DNA from: Microvirga roseola | GTDB taxonomy: Bacteria > Pseudomonadota > Alphaproteobacteria > Rhizobiales > Beijerinckiaceae | Assembly (NCBI RefSeq): GCF_020866965.1 | Contig: NZ_JAJATX010000018.1 | Location: 1 to 64,000, forward strand | Direction: 5' to 3' | Length of the DNA stretch: 64,000 nt | The notes under the pieces: model-generated | Databases searched by the model: none | What the model was told of the DNA's origin: nothing | What the model saw: only the letters and a program-made list of their open reading frames with translations | Shown: positions 55,501 to 63,291 of the stretch, in pieces | Layout of the letters: each line of letters opens with the position of its first letter | How positions within the stretch are numbered: the first letter of the stretch is position 1 | Made by a program: the position numbers and the translations under genes

Positions 55501-55952
55501 CGACGATCATGGGCCTTAAGGTGCTGCTGGGAAAATACAAGCGGGAGCAGATTCTCAGGATCAGGTCGCGAGACCTCAGCGGACGACAGGTCGCCCAGGA
55601 GGACCGTAACCTTCATGGCAGCCTCGTGATGGTGCGGGCGATGTGGAAGTACACGATCAGGCTCCTGCCGGTGCGCACGCTTTACTTCCATAATGGCAGC
55701 GAAAACGGCCGCCCCATGGCGCTCGCCGGCCGCTGGCGCGACGGCATGAAGGGATGGTCGGGCCACGTATCAAAGGATTTCGAGGTGCACAAGGTGGATG
55801 CCGAGCACAACGACATCCCCTTCGCCCCGGCGGCCCTTGCGCTCCTTGCAGAAGAGCTGGAGCAGATCCACCGGTCGCGATCCGGCCAGCGCCCTGCGGA
55901 CGAGGATGACGCATCGGCCATTCTGAACGAGCCGCTGGCGCAGGCCATGTAG
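52512..55952 (+). CDS. Single-module NRPS: partial condensation-A-PCP-TE
   Basis: About 1146 residues if started at TTG 52512 (GGGAG 8 nt upstream); the frame opens at 52407. Order: C-terminal lobe of a condensation domain (about 20-255, beginning with the SILELPTDRSRP region and lacking the HHxxxDG lobe); adenylation domain (about 260-755, with VIFTSGSTGQPKAV, LENQYGPSESHVV and PLTPSGKID); carrier domain with LGGDS (Ser809); thioesterase (about 850-1120) with GQCIGG in place of GxSxG (Cys938). The pocket residues, aligned by hand to GrsA, read D-V-Q-F-Y-A-Q-V-V-K, near the proline code. No MbtH, phosphopantetheinyl transferase or second NRPS is adjacent. Confidence 0.85.
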   Translation: MFETDVTSDRPPVDWATKLDGAPSILELPTDRSRPTKLTGEVLSVSRILNKQQTDDAQAFARSCGIALNAVLLALWQALLCRHTDQRDLVMGCAVLDPAGNDSPGWAILRSPADSSRSLRQMVANASRELVEGELARIMMPDLVAALGIEPGNSKHPVFQVALAECRQPLNEVAPLTDGRFAPCDLTLLWHESEAGIALRLDYAPQLFEPRRVERLLARFEVLLSGALADPDAPVDELTLLTEDEQDSLRNWNATARPREDRRTIAEMFAEQVARTPEAVAVEFQKETLTYRELDAKANRLAQELVRRGIGSDVTVGVSIERSIGMVVAVLAVLKAGGAYVAIDPAYPAARRDYMVAQSGARLLLTDREGSEDGTIERLMIDEALAGATDAPLAAPDSAATGDNLGYVIFTSGSTGQPKAVALPQRALTNLIEWQLARPDFTPGARTLQFASLSFDVSFQEIFSTWCSGSSLVLIPDTVRRDPRGLLDYIRTHAVNRIFLPFVALRGLADAAVATGQSPETLREVYTAGEQLVVDDTIRSFFSSLSDCLLENQYGPSESHVVTAYRLTGAPQTWPTLPPVGAPIANSTVHVLDAKGYPRPIGVPGELYLGGTCLAREYLGRLDLTAERFVERPHAAPGERLYKTGDLARWLEDGTLEFLGRIDHQVKFRGYRIELGEVSSVLSGFPGVKQCVASIVRLDGVGPRLAAYAVPRDGAILSLQDLHRFARSSLPDYMVPSHYLVLDSLPLTPSGKIDTARLPAPAFDRGILSTAYEEPAGEAERRLASIWQELLGISEIGRHDDFFDLGGDSMMAVEMFLLIAEQFGQELPLGALAQFPTIAGLAGLLENHMQENNWQVLVPLKTGGERTPLFCVHGGSGNIASFPKLARAMPPDQPVYGLQWDGLEGRGGARTIEAMAKRYLQDIRTVQPHGPYLLAGQCIGGIVAREIAHKLVDAGEEVALLVMYESPNMCSREFRLLEPLPAFPSLLSPLLLRSAGATIMGLKVLLGKYKREQILRIRSRDLSGRQVAQEDRNLHGSLVMVRAMWKYTIRLLPVRTLYFHNGSENGRPMALAGRWRDGMKGWSGHVSKDFEVHKVDAEHNDIPFAPAALALLAEELEQIHRSRSGQRPADEDDASAILNEPLAQAM

Positions 55953-55983
55953 CCTATCTCGTCGGGGCTATTCCTCCAGCGGC

Positions 55984-56232
55984 TTAGAAGACGAGCCATG
56001 CGGCGCAAGACAGGAGCGACAATCCCGCCAGCCACAGGCCGATACTGGTCCAGCGTGGAATGTGGTGCTCCCAGATGTGCGTCTGGTGCTCCACCTCCTC
56101 CGTCAGCGGCGCCTTCAGAAGGGCATGGAACCGTCGGCGCGCGTACCAGGCGAGAACGAGCGCGCCAATGGCGAGCCAGCCGGAGAGAACCGCCAGATTC
56201 CACATCAGCGCAGGAGTATCGTCACCGGTCAA
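55984..56232 (-). CDS. Small two-helix membrane protein
   Basis: An 82-residue protein with two hydrophobic helices (about residues 10-28 and 62-81) joined by a charged loop with Glu/His residues (EEVEHQTHIWEHHIPRW). The start is probably TTG at 56232 with AGGAG 9 nt upstream; an ATG at 56205 lacks a site. It converges with the NRPS gene. Function unknown. Confidence 0.6.
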   Translation of the reverse strand: MTGDDTPALMWNLAVLSGWLAIGALVLAWYARRRFHALLKAPLTEEVEHQTHIWEHHIPRWTSIGLWLAGLSLLSCAAWLVF

Positions 56233-56302
56233 GGCAGAGGCTCCTCATCATGTCGGATCTGATGATTGTGCCGGCCCTTTGTGGAAATTCAATCGAAAGC
56301 GC

Positions 56303-57226
56303 TCAGAGCGACGCTCCATAGAGGCGCTCCACATCCTCGCGTCGGCATAGCTCCGTCCCCGGCGTCATAACGGTCGCGGCCCCAGCCGCCATGCCGAGGC
56401 GGATCGCATTGCGCAGGTCAAGCCCCCGCGCCAGACCGTATGTGATCGCAGCGACCATGCTGTCACCCGCGCCGACGGCGCTTCTGACAGGCACCTCGAT
56501 GGGCGCAAGCCTTTCGTGCATCTCCTCTGTCACGAGGAGAGCGCCCTCCGCACCGAGGGAGATCACGATGATCTCGCAGATGCCCCGCCCGATCAGCTGC
56601 CGCACAGCCTCGATCTGCTGCGCCTCGCTGCGCAGCTCGCTGCCGGTCCATTCGCGCAGCTCGCGGATGCTCGGCTTCAAGAGATGAACCCCGGAGCGCA
56701 TGTGCCTCAGCGCCTCGCCGGATGTATCCAGGACGAAGCGGATCCCGAGCCCTTTCGCAACATCGGCGGCCTTTTGATAGAAATCCGCTCCAACCCCTGA
56801 CGGCAAACTGCCGCTCGCCACGATGAAGCGAGCATCACTCGCCGCCTCGGCGAGCCCATCGAGGCAGGCCTTATGCTCGGCCTCCGAGAGCACAGGCCCC
56901 GGCAGCACGAAGCGGTATTGCTGGCCGCTGCGCCGTTCGTCGACGGTAAAGCTCTCACGCGTCGGACCGAAAATCGGAATGCGGCGATGGGGAGCGCCAT
57001 CCCTTTCGAGCAGCGTTTCGAGCGCGAGCCCCGCCGGCCCGCCCGCAGGATACACCGCAAGCGCATCGCCCCCGAGGGTCCGCACCACCCGGGCGACATT
57101 GATGCCCCCGCCGCCGGGATCGTGCCGGGGCGGCGAGCAGCGCACCTTGTCGGTCGGCACAACGGCCTCCGCGCTCGTCGCGATGTCGAGCGCCGGATTC
57201 ATGGTCAGCGTCACGATGTCGGGCAC
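56303..57226 (-). CDS. pfkB: Hexose-phosphate kinase, 6-phosphofructokinase II/1-PFK type
   Basis: A 307-residue PfkB-family kinase. It opens IVTLTMNPALDIATSAEAVV, with GGGGINVARVVRTLGG and SAVGAGDSMVAAI, diagnostic of the FruK/LacC/PfkB subfamily that phosphorylates fructose phosphates or tagatose-6-P. PfkB of E. coli shares the TLT-x-NPALD opening, so 6-phosphofructokinase 2 is my preferred call. The start is GTG at 57226 with GGAGG 8 nt upstream. Confidence 0.82.
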   Translation of the reverse strand: MPDIVTLTMNPALDIATSAEAVVPTDKVRCSPPRHDPGGGGINVARVVRTLGGDALAVYPAGGPAGLALETLLERDGAPHRRIPIFGPTRESFTVDERRSGQQYRFVLPGPVLSEAEHKACLDGLAEAASDARFIVASGSLPSGVGADFYQKAADVAKGLGIRFVLDTSGEALRHMRSGVHLLKPSIRELREWTGSELRSEAQQIEAVRQLIGRGICEIIVISLGAEGALLVTEEMHERLAPIEVPVRSAVGAGDSMVAAITYGLARGLDLRNAIRLGMAAGAATVMTPGTELCRREDVERLYGASL

Positions 57227-57271
57227 GCATTCGCCTCCGTGGTGTAAGCCTTCTTCAGTACAGCAATATAG

Positions 57272-58964
57272 GTGCCATATAGGGTGGCCGGCAGCGGCAA
57301 GACGTCGGTCGCACTCGGACGTCTCAAGTTCTTCGCCAACTTCCGCTCGGGCGAGAATGCGGAGGAGTATGGGCTACGCCAGGAGGATTGGGCGGATTTC
57401 GATGCGAGCAATATGATTGGCTTCGTTTTGAGCCCGAGCCTGGTGTCCTATCTGCAGCAGACGGCGGAAAGCCTCGAGTTGAAGGGGATGAAGATCCAGG
57501 ATTTCGAAGAATTCCTGAATCGCGAGCGAAATCAACGCGACATCTTCAGCAAGCCGTTCAAAAAATCGTCGGAGAATGGACATGGAGAGCAAAAGACAAT
57601 CACTTGGCTGAAGGCGCTCGACATTGTCGTCGCGCGGTACCTTGCCGACGGTATTCTGGCGATCCAGGCCGAACCGCTGCTCCGGCCTGAAACCAATGAT
57701 GGCGAGAGCATCACCGACAGCCGATGGCAGGATCTGGTTTCGACGTATTGGAAAAAAGGAACGCTTCCGGGGCGGATCAGAGGCCTGGCCAATGGTCTGA
57801 CCGTCAAGCATTCGGTTGACCAGAAAGGGTTTCTTATCCGAGGCCTCGCGCGCGACATCGGCCAGAGCGTGCGTCTTGGCGACAACGAGGTCGGAACACT
57901 TAGAATTGAAGAGAGGCGCGCTCTGCGCGACGCCGTTGAGAATGTCCAACTTCGGATGTTTCGCCTCCTCAACCCGCAGGAGATGTTCCTCCAGGTCTTC
58001 AAAGATGACGCGTACCGGATCCTGCTGGAGGACCTCTGCCGCCAACACCAGGGCTCGGTCGCCGATGTGGTTGAGCCGATCCGTCGGCGGGTTAGCGAGA
58101 ACAAGGTCACGGACGACGACATCATCAACGCCCTGTGCCTGAATGCCTTGTCCTGCGAGCGCTTCGTGCGCGACATCAAGGCCGTGCGTTACCTGCATGC
58201 GTTTGCCGAGAATGTCGGTGTGTTCATCGACGAGTATCAGGATTTCAGTGAGCTTCAGGTGCTCCTGATGGGGTACAAAGCCCTGTCCAAATATGCGCTT
58301 GTCACTGTCTCAGGCAACAGCAGTCAGCGCCTGCACAAGGGAGGCCTGGCCGAGATCACGAAGGCGTTTCCGCAGATCTCGTCACCGCCTCGCCAGATTC
58401 TCCTCGACCGCAATATGCGGCAGACCGAGCCCCTCGCGCGTCTGTCGACGTGTTTCCGCTCGTTGACAGACCCAACCGTTGCAATGCCTGACAGCGCCTG
58501 TCGCGCTCCGCTCGCGGTCTACGGACAGCAACAGCTCTTTGCCGATGCCACCATCGCGAAAATCCTCAATCTTCCTGAGGCCGCCAGCGTTGCGGTCATT
58601 TGCCCGAACCAAGACGAGGTGGAACGGTTTGATGCAGGAAGAGTTGGAGGCGGGCTTTCGGAATCCAATGATCTCCGACAGGGCGAAGCTCACGACGCGC
58701 TACCACACACATTTCATCACAGCCCTAGAGGCGAAGGGCCTCGAGTTCCATGCTGTCGTCGTACCCGACCTTTCCACCTTTGATTGCGCCGATCCGACCG
58801 GCTGCAATTCGCTGTACGTTGCGGTCAGCAGGCCACGACATGCCCTTCTTGTCGGCTGTCACAGTTCAGGGCTGGATCAGACAGAAATCAAAAGGCTCAT
58901 CAACCTCGACCATCTGTCCGTGGTTATAGGCGAGAGCGAGGCTACCCCGGCGTATGCGGCATAA
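57272..58964 (+). pseudogene. UvrD/Rep-like helicase, truncated and frameshifted
   Basis: The first frame (to about 58627) starts only six residues before the Walker A AGSGKTSVALGRL and contains motif II FIDEYQDFSELQ and LDRNMRQTEPLARL. The second frame continues with LEAKGLEFHAVVVPDLSTF and motif VI YVAVSRPRHALLVG, ending at 58964. The join fits an extra T in the TTT at 58628-58630. The N-terminal region that normally precedes the P-loop is missing because the gene begins 45 bp from the divergent pfkB. It is likely an inactive relic of an acquired helicase. Confidence 0.75.
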
Positions 58965-59258
58965 CCCGAGACTATCGATTTCGGCATAGGGCCGGACGAT
59001 GCCGCAGGGCCAATCGTGCTCTTCGACGCCACAGAGTGCGCTCCCCTGTTCTCGGTCTCGACCCGTTCCGTGAAAGCCGAGAGGCGGGTTGCTTACCTCT
59101 CCCTCCAGCGTCCCCGTGCACCGGGAGGCTGGCTGAAACGGTTTGCAGTCCGCACACGGACGAATTGGTCGCATGAATGTGCCGCCTTCATCGGCGTGCC
59201 GAGACGTGGCGCACTTCAAGTTCGGCACCTACTAAGACCTGTCGTCTCCGCAACCGAC
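58965..59258. other. Region after the helicase relic, no firm gene
   Basis: Open frames exist on both strands (for example a minus-strand frame of 120 residues that overlaps the helicase end), but none has a recognisable domain. A terminator follows on the + strand, so some transcript probably ends here. Confidence 0.35.
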
Positions 59259-59290
59259 AAGGCCCGGGGAGACCCGGGCCTTCTTGTTTG
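59259..59290 (+). terminator. Rho-independent terminator
   Basis: AAGGCCCGGG pairs with CCCGGGCCTT over 10 bp around GAGA and is followed by CTTGTTT. It lies between the helicase relic and the convergent ihfA-like gene. Confidence 0.75.
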
Positions 59291-59480
59291 CTTCTAGGAC
59301 GTGCCTAACGCACCGCTAACCTTTCCCCGGTAGGTTGGCCCAAGCCGTGGAACGCACTGCGGCTGCCCCCACAAGGCCCCGTTCGGATCTACCGCGTGCG
59401 GCGCCTTTTCGCGCCGTCCTGTCCCAGCTACTTTGTACTTGGGCCGGTTACACATGCCCGGCCTCCCCTCGGAGCCCCGT

Positions 59481-59798
59481 TCAGTCCCTAGGCTGGGCGG
59501 GGCTCTTATGGCCGTTCACGTAGGCCTTGAGAATGTTGGACGCATGGAATGTGACGACTCGGCGGGGTTCGATGGGCACCGCTGCTCTGGTCTTTGGATT
59601 GCGGCCAACGCGCTGCCCCTTCTGGCGCACAGTAAAGACCCCGAACGAGGACAGTTTCACATCCTCTCCTGCTTCGAGCGTGGCGCAAATCTCTTCGATG
59701 ACCTGTCCGATCAGTCCTGCCGCTTCTGCCCGCAAGAGCCTGACCTCCTGGTAGACGACCTCCGCCAAGTCCGTCCGGGTGATGTTCCTGTCTGCCAC
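59481..59798 (-). CDS. Integration host factor alpha-like DNA-bending protein
   Basis: A 105-residue HU/IHF-family protein. It opens ITRTDLAEVVYQEVRLLRAE, has GEDVKLSSFGVFTVRQKGQR, and the beta-arm GRNPKTRAAVPI carries the intercalating Pro. The alpha-subunit features (GxxVKLSSFGxF) favour IhfA. A short N-terminus and a position beside a helicase relic raise the chance that this is an extra paralogue. GTG start at 59798 with GGAG upstream; a 10-bp hairpin with one mismatch lies 19 nt before it (59817-59843). Confidence 0.85.
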   Translation of the reverse strand: MADRNITRTDLAEVVYQEVRLLRAEAAGLIGQVIEEICATLEAGEDVKLSSFGVFTVRQKGQRVGRNPKTRAAVPIEPRRVVTFHASNILKAYVNGHKSPAQPRD

Positions 59799-60194
59799 GT
59801 GCTCCGTTCAAGGAGAAACGCCCCGGCTCATCACCGAGGCGTTCCCCGAGGACCCAAGGGAGTGCCCCGCAGCCCTTCCACTTTGGACCGGAACAGAGTG
59901 CCCGGATTGCCGGGGTGTGGCTGTACCCGGAACGACACAGAGGCATGGGATGCGCGAGGTTCTAGGCGCTATCCCACATCACCCTCTTGCGCTGTCTCGG
60001 CGAGCCATGAGGCCAGATCCAAGGTTTGCTTAGGGGCACACGAGCAGTCCACCCAGCGCGGCCAGAACCTCGGCATCGGAGCACGAAGAGGAGACCATCC
60101 TCCCGCTCGCAGCCCTTACCTTCCGCTCGCGCCAAGAGGGCCGAGCCATACTCGAATTCTGAGGGCCGGGCCTTGAGCCACAGCCTTGAGCTCC
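59799..60194. other. Intergenic region with a hairpin
   Basis: About 400 bp between the IHF-like gene and the GST gene. AACGCCCCGG and CCGAGGCGTT form a hairpin (59817-59843) that could end transcripts from the GST operon or lie in the ihfA leader. Minus-strand frames here show no recognisable domain. Confidence 0.4.
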
Positions 60195-60797
60195 TCACCC
60201 AAGCCGCGTTTCGCGCATCGACGGCCTTTCGTCGAACCTTGCATACCAGTCCCTCGCCGCCGGATAGCGGTCGCGCCATCCCAGATCCTCAAACCGCAAG
60301 TCGAGATAGCCGAGAGCGCATCCGGAGGAGATCGTCCCAATATCGACCCGCTCGCCCCAATCGGGAGCTGCTCTTTCGATGCCAGCGAGAGCCGAGTGGA
60401 TCTTGTCGATCTGACCATCGAGCCACTCCTGCCAGAGCTTTTCCGGCGGACGGACTGCGCGCTCATAGCGGCCGAGAAGAGCCGCATCCAGCAATCCGTC
60501 CGCAACCGTCTGCTCGACCAAGGCGTCCCATCGCCGGGGGCCCGCAGGGAAGATCGAGCCTCCCGCCAGATCGTTCAGATACTCGCAGATGACGCGGCTG
60601 TCCGCGAGCATCCGCCCGTCCTCGAGCACCAGGGTCGGAACTTGGCCGAGGGGGTTGTGCGCAATGATTGACTGATCCCGATTGACCGGGTGGGCGGCGC
60701 AGGAGACGCGTGCGATCCTGTCGGCGAGCCCCAGTTCATGGGCGACCACGAGAACCTTGCGCACGAAAGGCGAGGTCGGAGAGTAGAACAGCTTCAT
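60195..60797 (-). CDS. Glutathione S-transferase family protein
   Basis: A 200-residue GST. The thioredoxin-like N-terminal domain starts MKLFYSPTSPFVRKVLVVAH, with the glutathione contacts NPLGQVPTLVLEDG and DSRVICEYL, then an all-helical C-terminal domain. It is closest in style to bacterial GSTs that detoxify or dehalogenate xenobiotics. It starts 23 bp after the flavoprotein stop and is the last gene of the four-gene operon. Confidence 0.9.
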   Translation of the reverse strand: MKLFYSPTSPFVRKVLVVAHELGLADRIARVSCAAHPVNRDQSIIAHNPLGQVPTLVLEDGRMLADSRVICEYLNDLAGGSIFPAGPRRWDALVEQTVADGLLDAALLGRYERAVRPPEKLWQEWLDGQIDKIHSALAGIERAAPDWGERVDIGTISSGCALGYLDLRFEDLGWRDRYPAARDWYARFDERPSMRETRLG

Positions 60798-60820
60798 CGC
60801 AGCAGGTGCTCCTTGATGGT

Positions 60821-62527
60821 TCAGGCAGGCGGGCGGGCCATTTCCTGGCCGGCAATATAGCCGAAGGTCAAAGCGGGACCGAGCGTGATGCCAGCCCCCG
60901 GGTAGGCTCCGGCCATGATCGAATTCATGTCGTTGCCGCAGGCGAACAGTCCTGGGATCGGTTCGCCGCCTCGGTCGAGCACGCGCGCCCTGGCGTCGAC
61001 CTTGAGACCGGCCGCCGTCCCGATGTCTCCCGGCCAGACGCGAACGGCATAGAACGGCGCCGTTGCAATCGGGCCCAAGCACGGATTGGGCTCGTGAGCC
61101 GGGTCGCCGAGGTAGCGGTTGTAGGCGCTCGCCCCTTTGCCAAACTCGGGATCCTGCCCGGATGCGGCATACTCGTTCATGCGCCGCACCGTGTCCGACA
61201 GGGCATCGGGATCAATGCCCAGCTTTCCGGCGAGCTCGCGAATGGTGCCGGCTTCGACAAGGTAGCCTGCATCGATGAAGGGGCGCAGACGGCGCAGGCC
61301 AGGACGGACGAGGCCCAAGCCGTAGCGGCGGATGAAGCGCCGGTCGCAGATCAGGATGGCAGGAATCGTCGGCGCCGTTTCATGGGAGCGGTGCATCGCT
61401 TCGACGAATTCGTGATAGGACGTCGCCTCGTTCACGAAACGCCTCCCTGCGCCGTTCACGGCAACGAGCCCCGGCTTCTGACGGTCGAGGATGAGATGCG
61501 GGAACCGGATCTCCGTTCCGTCGGCTCGCCGGAGCGTCGAGACGGGCGCCCAGAATGCGTTTCCGATGTTGTCCTCCTCGATCACCCCGCCCGCTGCGAG
61601 GGCGAGCCTGATGCCGTCGCCTGCATTGGCGGCGGGCGCCATGGATCTGTGCGCGTCGGCAAACGGGACGAACTGCGACCGCATCGCGTCGTTGGCGGGA
61701 AACCCGCCCGCAGCCAGCACGACCCCGCGACGCGCGCCTATGGTGAGCATTCGCCCCTGGTGCTCTGCAACGAGCCCGGTCACGCGGCCATCGGCCAGCA
61801 CCAGCTGCCTGGCGGCGGTTCGCGTGCGCAGGGCGATCCTGACGTCGAGGGCCGACTTCAAAAGCCGCCCCGCCAGCGCATTGCCCATGAGCAGGCGCGT
61901 GCCGCGCGGATACGAAAGCCGATCGGTGAAGTACCGGAGGAGGATCTCCATGCCATGGCGAAAGTTCGAAACCGACCTCGGCATCCCGAGCAGGGCATCG
62001 ATGTCCTTCCGATTCACCATCATGCCGCCGAAGGCGAGGAACTCCTTCAAGGGAGGACGAAGAAGGCCGAAGTTGCGGCCCAATGCCCTGCCGTCGAACG
62101 GCACGGGATCGATGGTCCGCCCCCCGAGTGCGGCGCCTGGCACGTCGGGCTGATAATCCGGTGAATATGCGCGCGCCTGGAAGATGACGTCGGTTTCCCG
62201 CTCCAGGAACGACACCATCCGCGGGCCATTCTCAAGAAAGGCCTCGATCAGGTCCGGGCGCAGGCGGTTGCCGAGAATCGCGCGGAGATAGGCCATCACC
62301 TGTGCATCGTCGTCGTCGAGGCCGACATCGGCGAGATGCGGGTTCTTGGGGATCCACACGGCGCCCCCCGAGATGGCCGTGCTGCCCCCGATCCAGTCGG
62401 TCTTCTCAAGGACGATCACGTCGAGCCCCGCCTTGCGGGCCGCCAGAGCCGCCGCCATGCCGCCCGCCCCGGACCCTACGACCACGACATCGAAGACTTC
62501 ATCGAACCTGCCGCTCTGATCATTCAT
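60821..62527 (-). CDS. FAD-dependent dehydrogenase of the ketosteroid dehydrogenase/fumarate reductase family
   Basis: A 568-residue flavoprotein. The dinucleotide motif is VVVGSGAGGMAAALAARKAG, followed by LEKTDWIGGSTAISGG, and the C-terminal end AYPGAGITLGPALTFGYIA resembles 3-ketosteroid delta-1-dehydrogenases. It probably introduces or reduces a C=C bond next to a carbonyl in a cyclic substrate; steroids are one option. The ATG at 62527 is preferred to a TTG at 62545, which would overlap the SDR stop. Confidence 0.87.
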   Translation of the reverse strand: MNDQSGRFDEVFDVVVVGSGAGGMAAALAARKAGLDVIVLEKTDWIGGSTAISGGAVWIPKNPHLADVGLDDDDAQVMAYLRAILGNRLRPDLIEAFLENGPRMVSFLERETDVIFQARAYSPDYQPDVPGAALGGRTIDPVPFDGRALGRNFGLLRPPLKEFLAFGGMMVNRKDIDALLGMPRSVSNFRHGMEILLRYFTDRLSYPRGTRLLMGNALAGRLLKSALDVRIALRTRTAARQLVLADGRVTGLVAEHQGRMLTIGARRGVVLAAGGFPANDAMRSQFVPFADAHRSMAPAANAGDGIRLALAAGGVIEEDNIGNAFWAPVSTLRRADGTEIRFPHLILDRQKPGLVAVNGAGRRFVNEATSYHEFVEAMHRSHETAPTIPAILICDRRFIRRYGLGLVRPGLRRLRPFIDAGYLVEAGTIRELAGKLGIDPDALSDTVRRMNEYAASGQDPEFGKGASAYNRYLGDPAHEPNPCLGPIATAPFYAVRVWPGDIGTAAGLKVDARARVLDRGGEPIPGLFACGNDMNSIMAGAYPGAGITLGPALTFGYIAGQEMARPPA

Positions 62528-62541
62528 CACGCATTCTCTGT

Positions 62542-63291
62542 TCAAAGACCCATGCCCCCGCCCAGGGACTTGCCCCCGTCCACCAGGAGAACCTGGCCGG
62601 TGATGAAGTCGGTTCCGGGCGCGGCCAGAAACGCCACGGCGTTTGCGATATCCTCCGGGCGCCCGGCCTTCCCGGTCGGCTGGAGCGCCAGCTGCGCGGC
62701 GAGCCGCTCCGGCGTGAGCGCCGCCAGCAAAGGCGTATCGATCAATCCGGGAGCAACCGCGTTCACGAGAATCCCGCGCCCGGCAAGCTCCATCGCCATG
62801 GCCCGGGTCGCCCCGACGACCGCAGCCTTCGACGCCACGTAATGCGTGTGGTTTTTCGCCCCCAGGAACGCCCGCGACGCAATGTTCACGATCTTGGCTC
62901 CGGCAGGCATCCTCTGCGCGGCGGCCTGCGACAGCGTGAACAGAGCGACGAGGTTGATCTCGTATGCCCGCCGGAAATCCTCTGGCGTCAGGTCGAAGAA
63001 GCCTCGCTCGTCAAAGATCCCGGCATTGTTCACCAGGGCCGAGAGCGCCGGCAGCCGCGCCACCAGGGCACGAACGCCCGCATGGTCGGTCAGATCGATG
63101 CATTCCGGCTGCACGGAAAACCCGCGCGCCTCCAGGTCCTGCGCGGCAGCGCCGGCCGCGGCCCCGTCACGGTCGAGGATCACGACGTGGAAGCCGTCGC
63201 CGGCAAGCCGTTCGCTGATCGCGCGCCCGATGCCGCGCGCGCCGCCCGTAACCAGGGCGACAGGCATCGGATCGGCCTTCATGCCGGTCAT
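62542..63291 (-). CDS. SDR-family oxidoreductase
   Basis: A 249-residue classical short-chain dehydrogenase. VALVTGGARGIGRAISERLA binds NAD(P), LVNNAGIF is the NNAG motif, and the catalytic Ser (NIASRAF), Tyr and Lys (HYVASKAAVVG) are present. It probably oxidises or reduces a hydroxy/keto group of the same substrate as its neighbours. The start at 63291 overlaps the upstream SDR stop (ATGA); an internal ATG at 63282 is possible. Confidence 0.9.
   Translation of the reverse strand: MTGMKADPMPVALVTGGARGIGRAISERLAGDGFHVVILDRDGAAAGAAAQDLEARGFSVQPECIDLTDHAGVRALVARLPALSALVNNAGIFDERGFFDLTPEDFRRAYEINLVALFTLSQAAAQRMPAGAKIVNIASRAFLGAKNHTHYVASKAAVVGATRAMAMELAGRGILVNAVAPGLIDTPLLAALTPERLAAQLALQPTGKAGRPEDIANAVAFLAAPGTDFITGQVLLVDGGKSLGGGMGL

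Noticed and set aside
58866-59228. 120-codon - frame with several Cys residues
   Set aside because: It overlaps the helicase relic antisense and has no recognised family; the evidence is not enough to call a gene.
59962-60279. 105-codon - frame next to the GST gene
   Set aside because: Its start lies inside the GST gene and no good ribosome binding site precedes the unique part.
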